Of a DNA stretch of 64,000 nt, positions 53,606 to 62,069 are shown piece by piece (positions within the stretch are counted from its first letter, which is position 1; each line of letters begins with the position of its first letter). A program made the position numbers and the translations under genes. The stretch comes from an uncultured Bacillota bacterium (lineage in GTDB: Bacteria; Bacillota; Clostridia; Lachnospirales; Lachnospiraceae): contig CASEXH010000020.1 of assembly GCA_949291945.1 (NCBI GenBank), positions 1 through 64,000 on the forward strand. The letters are read 5' to 3'. Below the pieces are notes generated by a model that had not been told where the DNA came from, did not search any database, and saw nothing but the letters and a program-made list of their open reading frames with translations.

Positions 53606-54256
53606 ATGAATTTTCTGAAAAAATACAGACATACTTTGGTAGTTCCCGTATATGGAATGCTTTATCTGCTGGCTTTCCAATATGTGGAACAGCGTACTGT
53701 ACGTCCTCATATCATTCACATGAAGGTGGACGATTATATTCCGTTCTGTGAATATTTTATAATACCTTATTATTTATGGTTCCTTTTTATTGCAGCTACT
53801 GTATTTTATTTTGCTTTTATCAACAAAAATAAAAAAGAATACTGGCAGCTTGTTGTATCCTTGGGAATCGGTATGACCTTATTCATCATTATTTCTTTGA
53901 TATTTCCCAACGGACAGGAGCTCCGTCCTTCCTTGTCAGGAGACGGTGTTTTTATAGAGCTGGTAAGGTATTTGTATAAAATAGATACACCTACCAATGT
54001 ATTCCCCAGTATCCATGTTTTTAATACAATTGTCTGCTGCATCGCTGTTTTCCGGCATAAAGGCTTTCATTTCAAACGCTTAGTTCCGGCAGCTGCAGGT
54101 ATTCTGGGAACATTAATCGTCCTGTCCACCGTTTTTCTCAAACAGCATACTCTGCTGGATGTAGCAGGAGCCATCGTCTTAAATGTTTTCTGCTATCAGC
54201 TTCTCTATAAGCCGAAAGCAGTCCAGGAAAAACAGCCGGCCAGAGTACGGGCTTGA
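53606..54256 (+). CDS. PAP2 family membrane phosphatase
   Basis: A 216-residue membrane protein with six helices. The phosphatase motifs are NVFPSIHVFNT (about residues 131-141) and STVFLKQHTLLDVAGA (about 171-186), which supply two catalytic histidines and the aspartate. The first motif (KxxxxxxRP) is not clear, so activity is likely but not certain. Relatives dephosphorylate phosphatidate or undecaprenyl pyrophosphate, which fits the lipid genes just upstream. Confidence 0.82.
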   Translation: MNFLKKYRHTLVVPVYGMLYLLAFQYVEQRTVRPHIIHMKVDDYIPFCEYFIIPYYLWFLFIAATVFYFAFINKNKKEYWQLVVSLGIGMTLFIIISLIFPNGQELRPSLSGDGVFIELVRYLYKIDTPTNVFPSIHVFNTIVCCIAVFRHKGFHFKRLVPAAAGILGTLIVLSTVFLKQHTLLDVAGAIVLNVFCYQLLYKPKAVQEKQPARVRA

Positions 54257-54309
54257 GTAATGCAAGAGGGTTTTTAGACCCTTGGGGCAGTCGCCAAATG
54301 GGCCTGCAG

Positions 54310-54347
54310 GCATGTCCGCTTGGCTCGTTGCCCGCAGGAATAAAAAA
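54310..54347 (-). repeat. terminator-tail repeat, copy 2
   Basis: On the minus strand TCCTGCGGGCAACGAGCCAA and then GCGGACATGCC follow directly after the T run of the terminator at 54346-54393. On the plus strand it continues as a larger partly self-complementary piece (about 54283-54347). Confidence 0.65.
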
Positions 54348-54393
54348 TACCGGAAGTCTTACCTGTTCTATACAGGAGACTTCCGGTATTTTT
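54346..54393. terminator. bidirectional terminator
   Basis: AATACCGGAAGTCT (54346-54359) pairs perfectly with AGACTTCCGGTATT (54377-54390). A/T runs on both sides allow it to end both the PAP2 (plus) and the glycosyltransferase (minus) transcripts. Confidence 0.88.
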
Positions 54394-55409
54394 CAGTTAA
54401 ATCCGTAAAATTTCTGTGCCAGTTTGTATATCGCCACAGAAAGATTCCTTCCGCTTCCACCCGGAAGGTTTACGCCTCTTCCTAAAATTCCCATACGCAA
54501 TTTTCTGTAAATATGGATATCTGCATTCTTCAGATACTTCCAGAGTTCGTTTTTCTTTTCCAGATTTTCCTCTGTACCTGAGCGAATCAGCATAATCGAG
54601 GAAACTGTCATAATGATTTCCAGATACCGGAGCATATACCTCCGGATATTTTTTCCGATATCTTTTCTTCCCGCTATAGTATCAATCATTAACTTATTTA
54701 CCCGAATCTGCTGATCGATCCGGCGGATCATCACGTCTTCATGGACAGACTGATCTTCTCTTCCGATAAAATACCGGTAGAAATTTACATCCATATAATA
54801 CATGGTCCGTACACTTGGAAGAGGCTGGTATACAAAAAGATTGTCCACATAAAAAGTATGCTTTGGAAGCACCAGTTCGCATTCCCGGAGAAGTCCGGTC
54901 CGATAGATCACCGAATGCATAAGGATATATTTCCCCAGAGGCATTTTCCCCATTTCCTTCCAGGTGAAGATCCTGCCCTCAGGCATATATTTGGTATATT
55001 TCATGACCTTCTTCCGCTTGGCGCCCTGCTTTTCATAGACGAAATTGCTGATCATCATGTCCAGCACCTGAGGACCTCCGGTAATCTCCTGAAGCTTGTC
55101 CAGAATAGCATGATAAGCCTCGGCATTTACCCAGTCGTCACTGTCTACCACCTTGAAGTAAAGGCCTGTAGCATTCCGGATCCCGGTGTTCACCGCTTCC
55201 CCGTGGCCTCCGTTCTCCTGATGGATGGCCTTTACAATATTGGGGTATTTAGCGGCATATTCGTCAGCGATCTTCCCTGTATCATCCTTTGAGCCATCGT
55301 CTACAATAAGGATTTCCACCAGATCTCCGCCCTCTAAAAGAGAATCCACACAGTTTCTCATATATGCCTGTGAATTATAGCAGGGCACTGCAACCGATAA
55401 CAATTTCAT
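54393..55409 (-). CDS. family 2 glycosyltransferase
   Basis: A 338-residue GT-A type enzyme. The nucleotide-sugar part is at the N-terminus: LLSVAVPCYNSQAYM, EILIVDDGSKDDTGKIADEY and the DxD-like VVDSDDWVNAEAYH (about residues 91-104). No membrane helices are evident. The acceptor is unknown; relatives build teichoic acids, capsule or exopolysaccharide. The ATG at 55409 directly follows the mutY stop. Confidence 0.9.
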   Translation of the reverse strand: MKLLSVAVPCYNSQAYMRNCVDSLLEGGDLVEILIVDDGSKDDTGKIADEYAAKYPNIVKAIHQENGGHGEAVNTGIRNATGLYFKVVDSDDWVNAEAYHAILDKLQEITGGPQVLDMMISNFVYEKQGAKRKKVMKYTKYMPEGRIFTWKEMGKMPLGKYILMHSVIYRTGLLRECELVLPKHTFYVDNLFVYQPLPSVRTMYYMDVNFYRYFIGREDQSVHEDVMIRRIDQQIRVNKLMIDTIAGRKDIGKNIRRYMLRYLEIIMTVSSIMLIRSGTEENLEKKNELWKYLKNADIHIYRKLRMGILGRGVNLPGGSGRNLSVAIYKLAQKFYGFN

Positions 55410-56462
55410 CTAAAAGTCCTCCTCAATATACTTTCTGTAAGCTGAAAAGGCAGACGGGATGGGATATTTCCCTTTTGATTCCTTTTTATCTGCAAAGATC
55501 AGCTCACCGATCTTTTTCTCCTCCGTAGAAGCTACTTTAATAAAATAGCCTTTCATCCTCCACTCCACATGGGAAAAGATGTGCTTTGCCTCTCCTGCGC
55601 CGGTAATATGGAGAGGTGTCAGACCCAGACTCTTCACATAAGAAAGAATCTCTTCTCTGGATCGGTATCCTTCCAGGTTGGGCAGCTCATAAAGGCCTGC
55701 CAGAAGGCCCTCTGACGGCCGTTTGTGAATGGCATACTCCTGGCCATTCTGAAGGATCAGCACCGTCCTTTCTTCTACCCGTCTGGTCTTTTTCGGCGCT
55801 TTATGTGGGTATTCTACCACTTTTTCATGGGCTTTTGCAAGGCAGAAGTCCCTTACCGGACAGACATCACATCTGGCCGGCCCATTTGGAACACATACGG
55901 TAGCTCCCAGCTCCATCAGACTCTGGTTAAACTCTCCCGGACGGTCTGCCGGCATGACCTTTTCCAACATATTCTCGATCTTTTTTCTGGTCCTCTGCCT
56001 TAAAATGTCTTCCTGTTCCTCCGTCAGTCTGGCGATCACCCTGAGAACATTTCCATCTACCGCCGGTTTCGGAATCTTATAGGCAATGGAGGCAATGGCG
56101 CCAGCCGTATAGCTGCCGATCCCGGGTAGAGCCAGGATTTTTTCGTAATCCCCCGGGATTTCCCCTCCATATTTCTCCACGATCTCCAGCGCCGCCTTCT
56201 GCATATTTTTGACCCGGTTGTAGTATCCCAGGCCTTCCCAAAGCTTCAAAAGCTTATCCTGGGGACACCTGGCCAGATCTTCGATTTCCGGAAGGACTTC
56301 CAGAAACCGGGCATAATATCCCTTTACTGCCTCCACTCGTGTCTGCTGGAGCATGATCTCTGATACCCACACATGATAAGGAGTGGGATCTGTCCTCCAG
56401 GGCAGCGCTCTTTTCTTTTCCTGATACCAGGAAAGCAGAGGTTCTACGATTTCTTCTAACAT
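55410..56462 (-). CDS. mutY: A/G-specific adenine DNA glycosylase
   Basis: Removes adenine mispaired with 8-oxoguanine. 350 residues: helix-hairpin-helix LPGIGSYTAGAIASIAY with the catalytic aspartate in AVDGNVLRV, a [4Fe-4S] cluster segment CVPNGPARCDVCPVRDFC (about 188-205), and a C-terminal NUDIX-like domain for 8-oxoG recognition. The catalytic glutamate is in SEIMLQQTRVEAV. It overlaps sfsA by seven bases. Confidence 0.95.
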   Translation of the reverse strand: MLEEIVEPLLSWYQEKKRALPWRTDPTPYHVWVSEIMLQQTRVEAVKGYYARFLEVLPEIEDLARCPQDKLLKLWEGLGYYNRVKNMQKAALEIVEKYGGEIPGDYEKILALPGIGSYTAGAIASIAYKIPKPAVDGNVLRVIARLTEEQEDILRQRTRKKIENMLEKVMPADRPGEFNQSLMELGATVCVPNGPARCDVCPVRDFCLAKAHEKVVEYPHKAPKKTRRVEERTVLILQNGQEYAIHKRPSEGLLAGLYELPNLEGYRSREEILSYVKSLGLTPLHITGAGEAKHIFSHVEWRMKGYFIKVASTEEKKIGELIFADKKESKGKYPIPSAFSAYRKYIEEDF

Positions 56463-57163
56463 ACGAACTCCTGATTATTTTCTACTAGTAAAACCCTAAC
56501 AGGTTTTGACAAATTAATCAAGTCTTTTCTTACGATACAGTCATAGGCCAGGATTCTGACTCCTTCTTTCTCCGCCTCCCTGAGAGCCTGGCCGAATTCC
56601 GGGTGAGTGACATCATTAGGTGCGAAATATTTTACATTTTCCATCTGTATGACAAACATAATATATGCCTCATATCCATCCTTTATACACTGACATAACT
56701 CATGGATATGTTTCACGCCTCTTTGCGTAGGTGCATCGGGAAAATGTACCACTCCCTCCTCTTCCAGAGTCACTCCTTTTACCTCCATAAAGATTTTTCG
56801 ATCCTTTGTTTCAATATAGAAATCGAATCTGGAATTCCCGTACACTGTCTCTCTTTTTATCAGAACGTCCTTTCCGAAAAGTTCCCCTTTCCTCAGCCAT
56901 TCCTCCACTGCCTGATTAGGAGCCTGGGAGTCCATATTAATCAGCCGCTCTCCCTTTTTCACTGCGATGAGATCATACTTTGTCTTTCTGTTTGGGTTAG
57001 AACTTCTGCTCACAAAAACAGTGGTGCCGGGAACCAACAGCTCCCGGCATCTTCCTGTATTTTTTACATGACAGATTTCTTCCCTGCCCCGGATCTCCAC
57101 ATGAGCAATAAAACGGTTTGGCCGCTTCCTAAAGATTCCAGTCTCTACATTTTCGTATCTCAT
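56456..57163 (-). CDS. sfsA: DNA/RNA nuclease SfsA (sugar fermentation stimulation protein)
   Basis: A 235-residue SfsA protein. It has an N-terminal OB-like half with FRKRPNRFIAHVEIRG and CHVKNTGRCRELLVPG, and a PD-(D/E)XK-like half with SRFDFYIETKDRKIFMEVKGVTLE, the nuclease core. Its role was first linked to maltose gene expression in E. coli; nuclease activity is the later assignment. AGGAG lies just before ATG 57163. Confidence 0.94.
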   Translation of the reverse strand: MRYENVETGIFRKRPNRFIAHVEIRGREEICHVKNTGRCRELLVPGTTVFVSRSSNPNRKTKYDLIAVKKGERLINMDSQAPNQAVEEWLRKGELFGKDVLIKRETVYGNSRFDFYIETKDRKIFMEVKGVTLEEEGVVHFPDAPTQRGVKHIHELCQCIKDGYEAYIMFVIQMENVKYFAPNDVTHPEFGQALREAEKEGVRILAYDCIVRKDLINLSKPVRVLLVENNQEFVC

Positions 57164-57178
57164 GGTTTTCTCCTGTCC

Positions 57179-58006
57179 TTATCTATCGTCTTCTGTCAAT
57201 CCTTCATATATTTCTTTCACACTCTGAAAAATGTAATCCGGCTTTACTTCTCCATGACGGATATCTTCCATAGAGGCTTCGCCAGACAGCACGCAGATAG
57301 TATCAACTCCTGCTCTGGTTCCTGTTTTAATGTCCGTATAAAGCCGGTCTCCTACGATCACTGCTTCCACCGGTTTTTTCTTGCATTTCTTAAGCACGCA
57401 GTCTACCATAATAGGCTCCGGCTTTCCTATAAAAAATGGTTCCTTTCCTGTAGCATTTTTCAGCATGATACTCATAGAGCCGCAGTCCGGAATATAACCG
57501 AAGCTTACAGGACATACCAGATCCGGGTTGGTAGCCAGGTAAGCCACATCTTTTCCCAGCATGATACAGGTATTCCGGATTTTCTCTGAGGTATTTTCTG
57601 TATCAAATCCGATAAGAACAACCGTGGCCTTATCATCCACTTCTGTAACCACATCGATCCCTTCCTGTTTCAATTCCTCAACCAACGACCTCGTTCCCAT
57701 GCAGTACACTCTCTGTCCCGGATAATTTTCCTTAATATACATGGCTGTTGCCTGACTGGAGGTATAAAAATTTTCATAATCTGCCTGGATTCCCATAGCT
57801 CTTACCTTCTCCACATAGTCTGCCACTGATCTTGAAGAATTATTGGTAATAAAAATATATTCTCCCCCTCTTCTCCTGATTTCTCTAAGAAAATCAAGAG
57901 TTCCTTCAAAAATCTCATTCTCATTATAAATGGTCCCGTCCATATCCAGAAGGTAAAGACTCTTCTCCTTCAGGCTGTCACTGTTTTTCCCCGTTATATC
58001 CTGCAT
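57179..58006 (-). CDS. HAD-IIA family phosphatase (NagD-like)
   Basis: A 275-residue HAD hydrolase. Motif I is LLDMDGTIYNENEIFEGT (nucleophile aspartate about residue 21), motif II FITNNSSRS, motif III lysine in FFIGKPEPIM and motif IV VGDRLYTDIKTG. NagD/AraL-type enzymes dephosphorylate small sugar or glycerol phosphates. Its place right after the glp genes suggests a phosphoglycerol- or 2-phosphoglycolate-type substrate, which is inference. Confidence 0.9.
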   Translation of the reverse strand: MQDITGKNSDSLKEKSLYLLDMDGTIYNENEIFEGTLDFLREIRRRGGEYIFITNNSSRSVADYVEKVRAMGIQADYENFYTSSQATAMYIKENYPGQRVYCMGTRSLVEELKQEGIDVVTEVDDKATVVLIGFDTENTSEKIRNTCIMLGKDVAYLATNPDLVCPVSFGYIPDCGSMSIMLKNATGKEPFFIGKPEPIMVDCVLKKCKKKPVEAVIVGDRLYTDIKTGTRAGVDTICVLSGEASMEDIRHGEVKPDYIFQSVKEIYEGLTEDDR

Positions 58007-58057
58007 AATCTCTCCTTACAGTCATGATCTGCTCCACTGCCTGCCCATGCATTTGAT

Positions 58058-58426
58058 TTAAGCGGCAGAGATATTCTTCGTGGCTATGACAGAAACTCCC
58101 GTGCCGCACACGTCTTCTACAACCACGTCTCCGATGGACACCGGCGCCTGGATCTTCACATTCTTTAAAGCATTGGCACAGTCCATGATCTTTTCTTTTG
58201 GAATATCGGAGGCTGTCTTTACAGAGACTACAGGCAGAACACCTCCTGAAACTCTTACTGTAGAAGTTACGATCCTGGTAGGGTCTGTCACTTCCTTCTT
58301 TCCATAGGCCTCTCCCTTGGGACAGGTGTTTCCCTCAACCTTTACCACATCTCCATCCTTTAAGGTTACCGTCAGTCCGCAGCCTAAAGGACAGTTAATA
58401 CAGATCAGTTCTCTTGTCTCTGTCAT
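58058..58426 (-). CDS. DUF1667 protein of the glp operon
   Basis: A 122-residue protein with CINCPLGCGLTV at the start and TCPKGEAYGKKEVTDP after it, giving four cysteines for a probable iron-sulfur or zinc site. DUF1667 genes regularly follow GlpA/GlpB-like flavoproteins in Firmicutes, where they may be the electron-transfer partner. It overlaps the upstream oxidoreductase gene by four bases, so coupling is tight. Confidence 0.88.
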   Translation of the reverse strand: MTETRELICINCPLGCGLTVTLKDGDVVKVEGNTCPKGEAYGKKEVTDPTRIVTSTVRVSGGVLPVVSVKTASDIPKEKIMDCANALKNVKIQAPVSIGDVVVEDVCGTGVSVIATKNISAA

Positions 58427-59715
58427 GATTCTTCCTCCACTTTCATCACAATTTTATCCAATCCTTCTGCCGCTGTCAAATCCGATTTTTTCAGCACCAA
58501 CTGTTCCATCTCTCCCGGGGCCATCTTTTTTCTCTTTTTATGGACAATTCTCTCCTCCCCCCGGTATACACTGGCATAAACGTCTTTAAACACCCTTCCT
58601 ACACGGAACCGTACGGTAACCGTATCTTCCATATGGTCCGGCCGGATCATCTGAGGAACGCTGTAGCGGATCCCTCCCTCTGTCTGGATCCTGATGACGG
58701 TCTCCTTATTCTCCCGGGCCTGATCCCGGTTCCAGTCCCGGATGTACTCTGCCCCATGGATCCCGGCTCTTCCGGCTTCCTCTGACACATAGTCCACCAG
58801 GTCATGGACATGGAGCACATTTCCGCAGGCAAAAACTCCTTCTACGCTGGTTTCCAGGCTCTCATTCACCACCGGACCTGATGTAACCGGAGAAAGCTGG
58901 GCTCCAAGCTTAGAGGACAGCTCGTTTTCTGGAATCAGTCCGCAGGACAGCAGAAGGGTATCACAAGAATAAAACTCTTCGGTTCCCGGGATCGGTTTTC
59001 TGTTTTCGTCTACCTGGGCAATGGTAATTCCCGTTACTCTTTCTTTTCCCTGGATATCGATCACTGTATGACTGAGTTTCAAAGGGATATTGAAATCTTC
59101 CAGACACTGGACAATATTTCTCTGAAGGCCGCCGGAATAGGGCATCAGTTCAGCCACCACCTTTACCTTAGCACCTTCCAGAGTCATTCTTCTGGCCATG
59201 ATCAGACCAATATCTCCTGATCCCAGGATCACCACCTCCCTGCCGGGCATGTAGCCTTCCATATTTACCAGCCTCTGAGCAGTTCCCGCAGTATAGATGC
59301 CTGCCGGACGGTATCCCGGAATATTCAGGGCGCCTCTGGGACGTTCTCTGCAGCCCATGGCAAGGATCACTGCTTTCGCCCGGAGAAAGACCAGACCTTC
59401 TTCCCTGTTCATGATGGTTACGACCTTTTCCCTTCCATCCTGAGAAATATCCAGCACCATGGTATTCAGCTTGTAGGGAATGGCAAGTTCCATTGCCTGG
59501 TCAATATACCGCTGGGCATATTCCGGTCCTGTAAGCTCTTCCTTAAAGGTATGGAGGCCAAATCCGTTATGGATGCACTGGTTCAGGATGCCTCCCAGTT
59601 CATGATCTCTTTCCAGGATCACAAGATCCTCTACGCCGGCTTTCTTTGCCTGGATTCCTGCTGCAAGTCCTGCAGGGCCTCCCCCTATAATAATCAAATC
59701 ATATGTATTCTTCAT
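58423..59715 (-). CDS. FAD-dependent pyridine nucleotide-disulfide oxidoreductase-like protein (GlpB-like)
   Basis: A 430-residue flavoprotein. The FAD Rossmann motif IIGGGPAGLAAGIQAKKAG is at the N-terminus, a second dinucleotide motif VILGSGDIGLIMARRM lies near residue 158, and GVFACGNVLHVHDLVD (about 293) is the FAD-binding C-motif. It forms an operon with the glycerol-3-phosphate dehydrogenase-like and DUF1667 genes. A role as electron acceptor from GlpA is probable; the final acceptor is unknown. Confidence 0.88.
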   Translation of the reverse strand: MKNTYDLIIIGGGPAGLAAGIQAKKAGVEDLVILERDHELGGILNQCIHNGFGLHTFKEELTGPEYAQRYIDQAMELAIPYKLNTMVLDISQDGREKVVTIMNREEGLVFLRAKAVILAMGCRERPRGALNIPGYRPAGIYTAGTAQRLVNMEGYMPGREVVILGSGDIGLIMARRMTLEGAKVKVVAELMPYSGGLQRNIVQCLEDFNIPLKLSHTVIDIQGKERVTGITIAQVDENRKPIPGTEEFYSCDTLLLSCGLIPENELSSKLGAQLSPVTSGPVVNESLETSVEGVFACGNVLHVHDLVDYVSEEAGRAGIHGAEYIRDWNRDQARENKETVIRIQTEGGIRYSVPQMIRPDHMEDTVTVRFRVGRVFKDVYASVYRGEERIVHKKRKKMAPGEMEQLVLKKSDLTAAEGLDKIVMKVEEES

Positions 59716-59741
59716 ATCCGTGTCCCTTTCCCCTATCTTCT

Positions 59742-61166
59742 CTATTTTTCACCTACAAGCAGCTTCGAGTTTCCTCCTGCCTTTGTCAGGGTCAGAGGTG
59801 ATTCTTTCAACTCTCTGGCAAGGATTTCCATTGTCCTTGGAGAACAGAAGCCAGCCTGACATCGTCCCATTCCCGCTCTGGTGCGCCTTTTCACTCCGTC
59901 CAGGGATCTGGCACCCAGGGGCCTGCGGATAGCATTTACGATCTCCCCTTCTGTCACAGTCTCGCATCTGCAGATCACATTTCCGTAAGCAGGATCTTCT
60001 GCGATCAACGCCTGTATTTCGTCAGGTGAAGCCTCTGCGACACATGGGATATCTTTTCTCCTGGAAATAAAGTTTTCTTTTTTTACAGCCTGCAGTTTTT
60101 CTGCGATCATCTCTGCCAGATATTCTCCGATAGCCGGCGCACTGGAAAGCCCAGGAGATTCAATTCCTGCAGCATTAAAGAATCCCGGCGCATCAGGGGA
60201 TTCTCCCAGAACAAAGTCCTCATCCTTTTCCGTAGCACGCAGTCCTGCAAAGGAAGTGATCACCATTCTCAGAGGAACCTCACCTGCACTGAGTCTGGCC
60301 TGGGATGCCACCTTTTCCAGTCCCTGTGCTGTGGTATTTACGCCTTCTTTATCCTGGATATCCTCTGCTGTAGGACCTACCAGCAGATTTCCATGGACAG
60401 TAGGAGTGATCAGCACGCCTTTTCCCATTTTTGTAGGAAGCTGGAAAATGGTATGAGACACAAAATCCCCCACCTTTTTATCCAGAAGACAGTATTCCCC
60501 TTTCCTCGGTGTAATGGACAGCTTTCTTTCACTTACCTTATTATTCCATACATCTGCGTAAACTCCTGCAGCATTCACTACGCACTTTGTCTCAAACTCT
60601 CTATTTTCTGCAGTAATCCTGTATCCTTCTTCTATGGCCTCGATATCCTTTACCTGTGTATCAAAAGCGAACTCTACGCCGTTTACATTGGCGTTTTCCG
60701 CCATGGCGATAGTCAGCTTAAAGGGACATACGATCCCCCCTGTTGGAGCATAGAGCATAGCCTTTACCTCCGGGGACAGGTTCGGCTCCATTTCCCAGAT
60801 CCGCTTTCCTGTAATGATCTCCAGACCTTCTACGCCGTTTTTCTCCCCTCTGGCTTTCAACTCCTCCAGTTTTGGAATATCTTTTTCCTGAAAACACAGC
60901 ACCAAAGATCCATTCTGCCTATAGGGGAAGTCCAGTTCCTCTGACAAAGCCTTCATCTTTTGGCTTCCTCTCACATTCATAATGGCTTTCATAGAACCTG
61001 GCGCTGCGTCAAAGCCCGCATGGACGATGGCACTGTTTGCCTTAGAAGTGCCGCAGCACACGTCCTCCTCTCTTTCCAGAACCAGCACCTTCAGCTGGTA
61101 TCTGGATAACTCTCTGGCCACAGCACATCCTGTTACTCCTGCGCCAATGATCACTACATCATACAT
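59742..61166 (-). CDS. glycerol-3-phosphate dehydrogenase-like FAD oxidoreductase (GlpA-like, with BFD-type Fe-S domain)
   Basis: A 474-residue protein. The N-terminal DAO domain starts with DVVIIGAGVTGCAVARELS and has the GTSKANSAIVHAGFD substrate region. The C-terminal 90 residues are a BFD-like [2Fe-2S] domain with CRCETVTEGEIVNAI and GMGRCQAGFCSPR. It would oxidise glycerol 3-phosphate to dihydroxyacetone phosphate. ATG 61166 with AAAGGAG is the start; the frame open to 61259 covers the leader terminator and is not coding. Confidence 0.9.
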   Translation of the reverse strand: MYDVVIIGAGVTGCAVARELSRYQLKVLVLEREEDVCCGTSKANSAIVHAGFDAAPGSMKAIMNVRGSQKMKALSEELDFPYRQNGSLVLCFQEKDIPKLEELKARGEKNGVEGLEIITGKRIWEMEPNLSPEVKAMLYAPTGGIVCPFKLTIAMAENANVNGVEFAFDTQVKDIEAIEEGYRITAENREFETKCVVNAAGVYADVWNNKVSERKLSITPRKGEYCLLDKKVGDFVSHTIFQLPTKMGKGVLITPTVHGNLLVGPTAEDIQDKEGVNTTAQGLEKVASQARLSAGEVPLRMVITSFAGLRATEKDEDFVLGESPDAPGFFNAAGIESPGLSSAPAIGEYLAEMIAEKLQAVKKENFISRRKDIPCVAEASPDEIQALIAEDPAYGNVICRCETVTEGEIVNAIRRPLGARSLDGVKRRTRAGMGRCQAGFCSPRTMEILARELKESPLTLTKAGGNSKLLVGEK

Positions 61167-61212
61167 ATCTGCTTCTCCTTTCTTTACTCTCAGCATACAA
61201 ATATCCATACAA

Positions 61213-61250
61213 GTATGTCCCCTTGGTTCATTGCCCGCAGAAATAAAAAA
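61213..61250 (-). repeat. terminator-tail repeat, copy 3
   Basis: On the minus strand ATTTCTGCGGGCAATGAACC and then AAGGGGACATAC directly follow the T run of the glpA leader terminator. It is close to copy 2 at 54.3 kb (about six differences over 32 bases). Confidence 0.62.
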
Positions 61251-61294
61251 ACAGCACAAATACGGGTGACTCTGATCACCTGTATCCGCACTGT
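61244..61294 (-). terminator. leader terminator upstream of glpA-like gene
   Basis: Plus-strand ACAGCACAAATAC (61251-61263) faces GTATCCGCACTGT (61282-61294), pairing in RNA with several G-U pairs; an inner GGTGA (61265-61269) pairs with TCACC (61276-61280). Seven T follow on the minus strand. It separates glpP from the dehydrogenase gene, the usual place for a GlpP-controlled terminator. Confidence 0.75.
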
Positions 61295-61322
61295 CTCCAT
61301 TCTCCTGCGTAAAATATTTATT

Positions 61323-61889
61323 TTACATAAACCACACCTTCTGGTTGGTAGTGGAAATCGAAATTGCCCCGGCTCCCAAGGCTCCCATAATGTCCTCTTT
61401 ATCTGCGATCAATCCTCCGGCAATTACCGGCACCCTGCTCTGACGGCAGATCTTCTTAATGATCTTTGGCATAACTCCCGGCAGAACTTCGATCATATCC
61501 GGCCGGACATTTTCTGTCTGCTTCTCAATACTCTCAAAAGCAATAGAATCAATCACGAAAAAACGCATGATTGCAAACATTTCTTCTTCTCTGGCTTTTC
61601 GGATAATCGCCGGCTTTGTAGAGATAATACCGTCTGCGTGGGTAACCTGCTTGAGAAAGTCCACAGCGACCTCTTTGCTGCTCAATCCGGTAATAAGGTC
61701 CAGATGAATAATGACCACCTTTCCCGCTTTCTTCAAACGTCCGACGATTTCTCCGATATTACAGATATCTCCATATAAAACAAAGACCACCGGAATCTCC
61801 GATTCCAGACATTTCTCCATTCCTTCTTCATCTTTGACCGCTGCGATCACCGGACAGTCCTCAAAGATTTCTATCATCTTATGGTTCAT
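61323..61889 (-). CDS. glpP: glycerol-3-phosphate responsive antiterminator
   Basis: A 188-residue TIM-barrel RNA-binding antiterminator of the GlpP family. Features are CPVIAAVKDEEGMEKCL, FVLYGDICNIGEIV, VIIHLDLITGLSSKEVAVDFL and EVLPGVMPKIIKKI with PVIAGGLIADKEDI. With glycerol 3-phosphate it would let polymerase pass leader terminators. ATG 61889 has AAAGGA nine bases upstream; ATG 61898 directly abuts that SD. Hairpins are found both in its own leader and before the next gene. Confidence 0.93.
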   Translation of the reverse strand: MNHKMIEIFEDCPVIAAVKDEEGMEKCLESEIPVVFVLYGDICNIGEIVGRLKKAGKVVIIHLDLITGLSSKEVAVDFLKQVTHADGIISTKPAIIRKAREEEMFAIMRFFVIDSIAFESIEKQTENVRPDMIEVLPGVMPKIIKKICRQSRVPVIAGGLIADKEDIMGALGAGAISISTTNQKVWFM

Positions 61890-61974
61890 TTCTGTCATTC
61901 CTTTGCTGTATATATCGGCCTTTCAGAGTCCGCTGTTCCCATCCTGCACCTTTCTCTGTCTGCAGCCTTTACGG

Positions 61975-62020
61975 AAAAAGACAAGACCATAAAGCCGTCT
62001 CTGCGGCTCTTGCTCTTGTC
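61975..62020 (-). terminator. leader terminator upstream of glpP
   Basis: GACAAGA (61980-61986) pairs with TCTTGTC (62014-62020) and inner AGCC (61993-61996) with GGCT (62005-62008). On the minus strand five T follow. The RNA starting near 62029 carries TTGGAGACAAG before it; the glpA leader carries a similar TGGAGACAG. Confidence 0.72.
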
Positions 62021-62035
62021 TCCAACTCTGGTTTT

Positions 62036-62064
62036 ATTATACTACAGGGTATTTAGGGTTGCAA
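62036..62064 (-). promoter_or_regulatory. glpP operon promoter
   Basis: Minus strand: TTGCAA (62064-62059), 17-bp spacer, TATAAT (62041-62036). The predicted start is near 62029. The -35 box lies just outside the 3' end of the L,D-transpeptidase gene. Confidence 0.78.
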
Positions 62065-62069
62065 GTAAA

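Noticed and set aside
61167..61259. N-terminal extension of the glpA-like protein
   Set aside because: The open frame runs back over the repeat and into the 3' side of the leader terminator; ATG 61166 has a proper SD and the family N-terminus.
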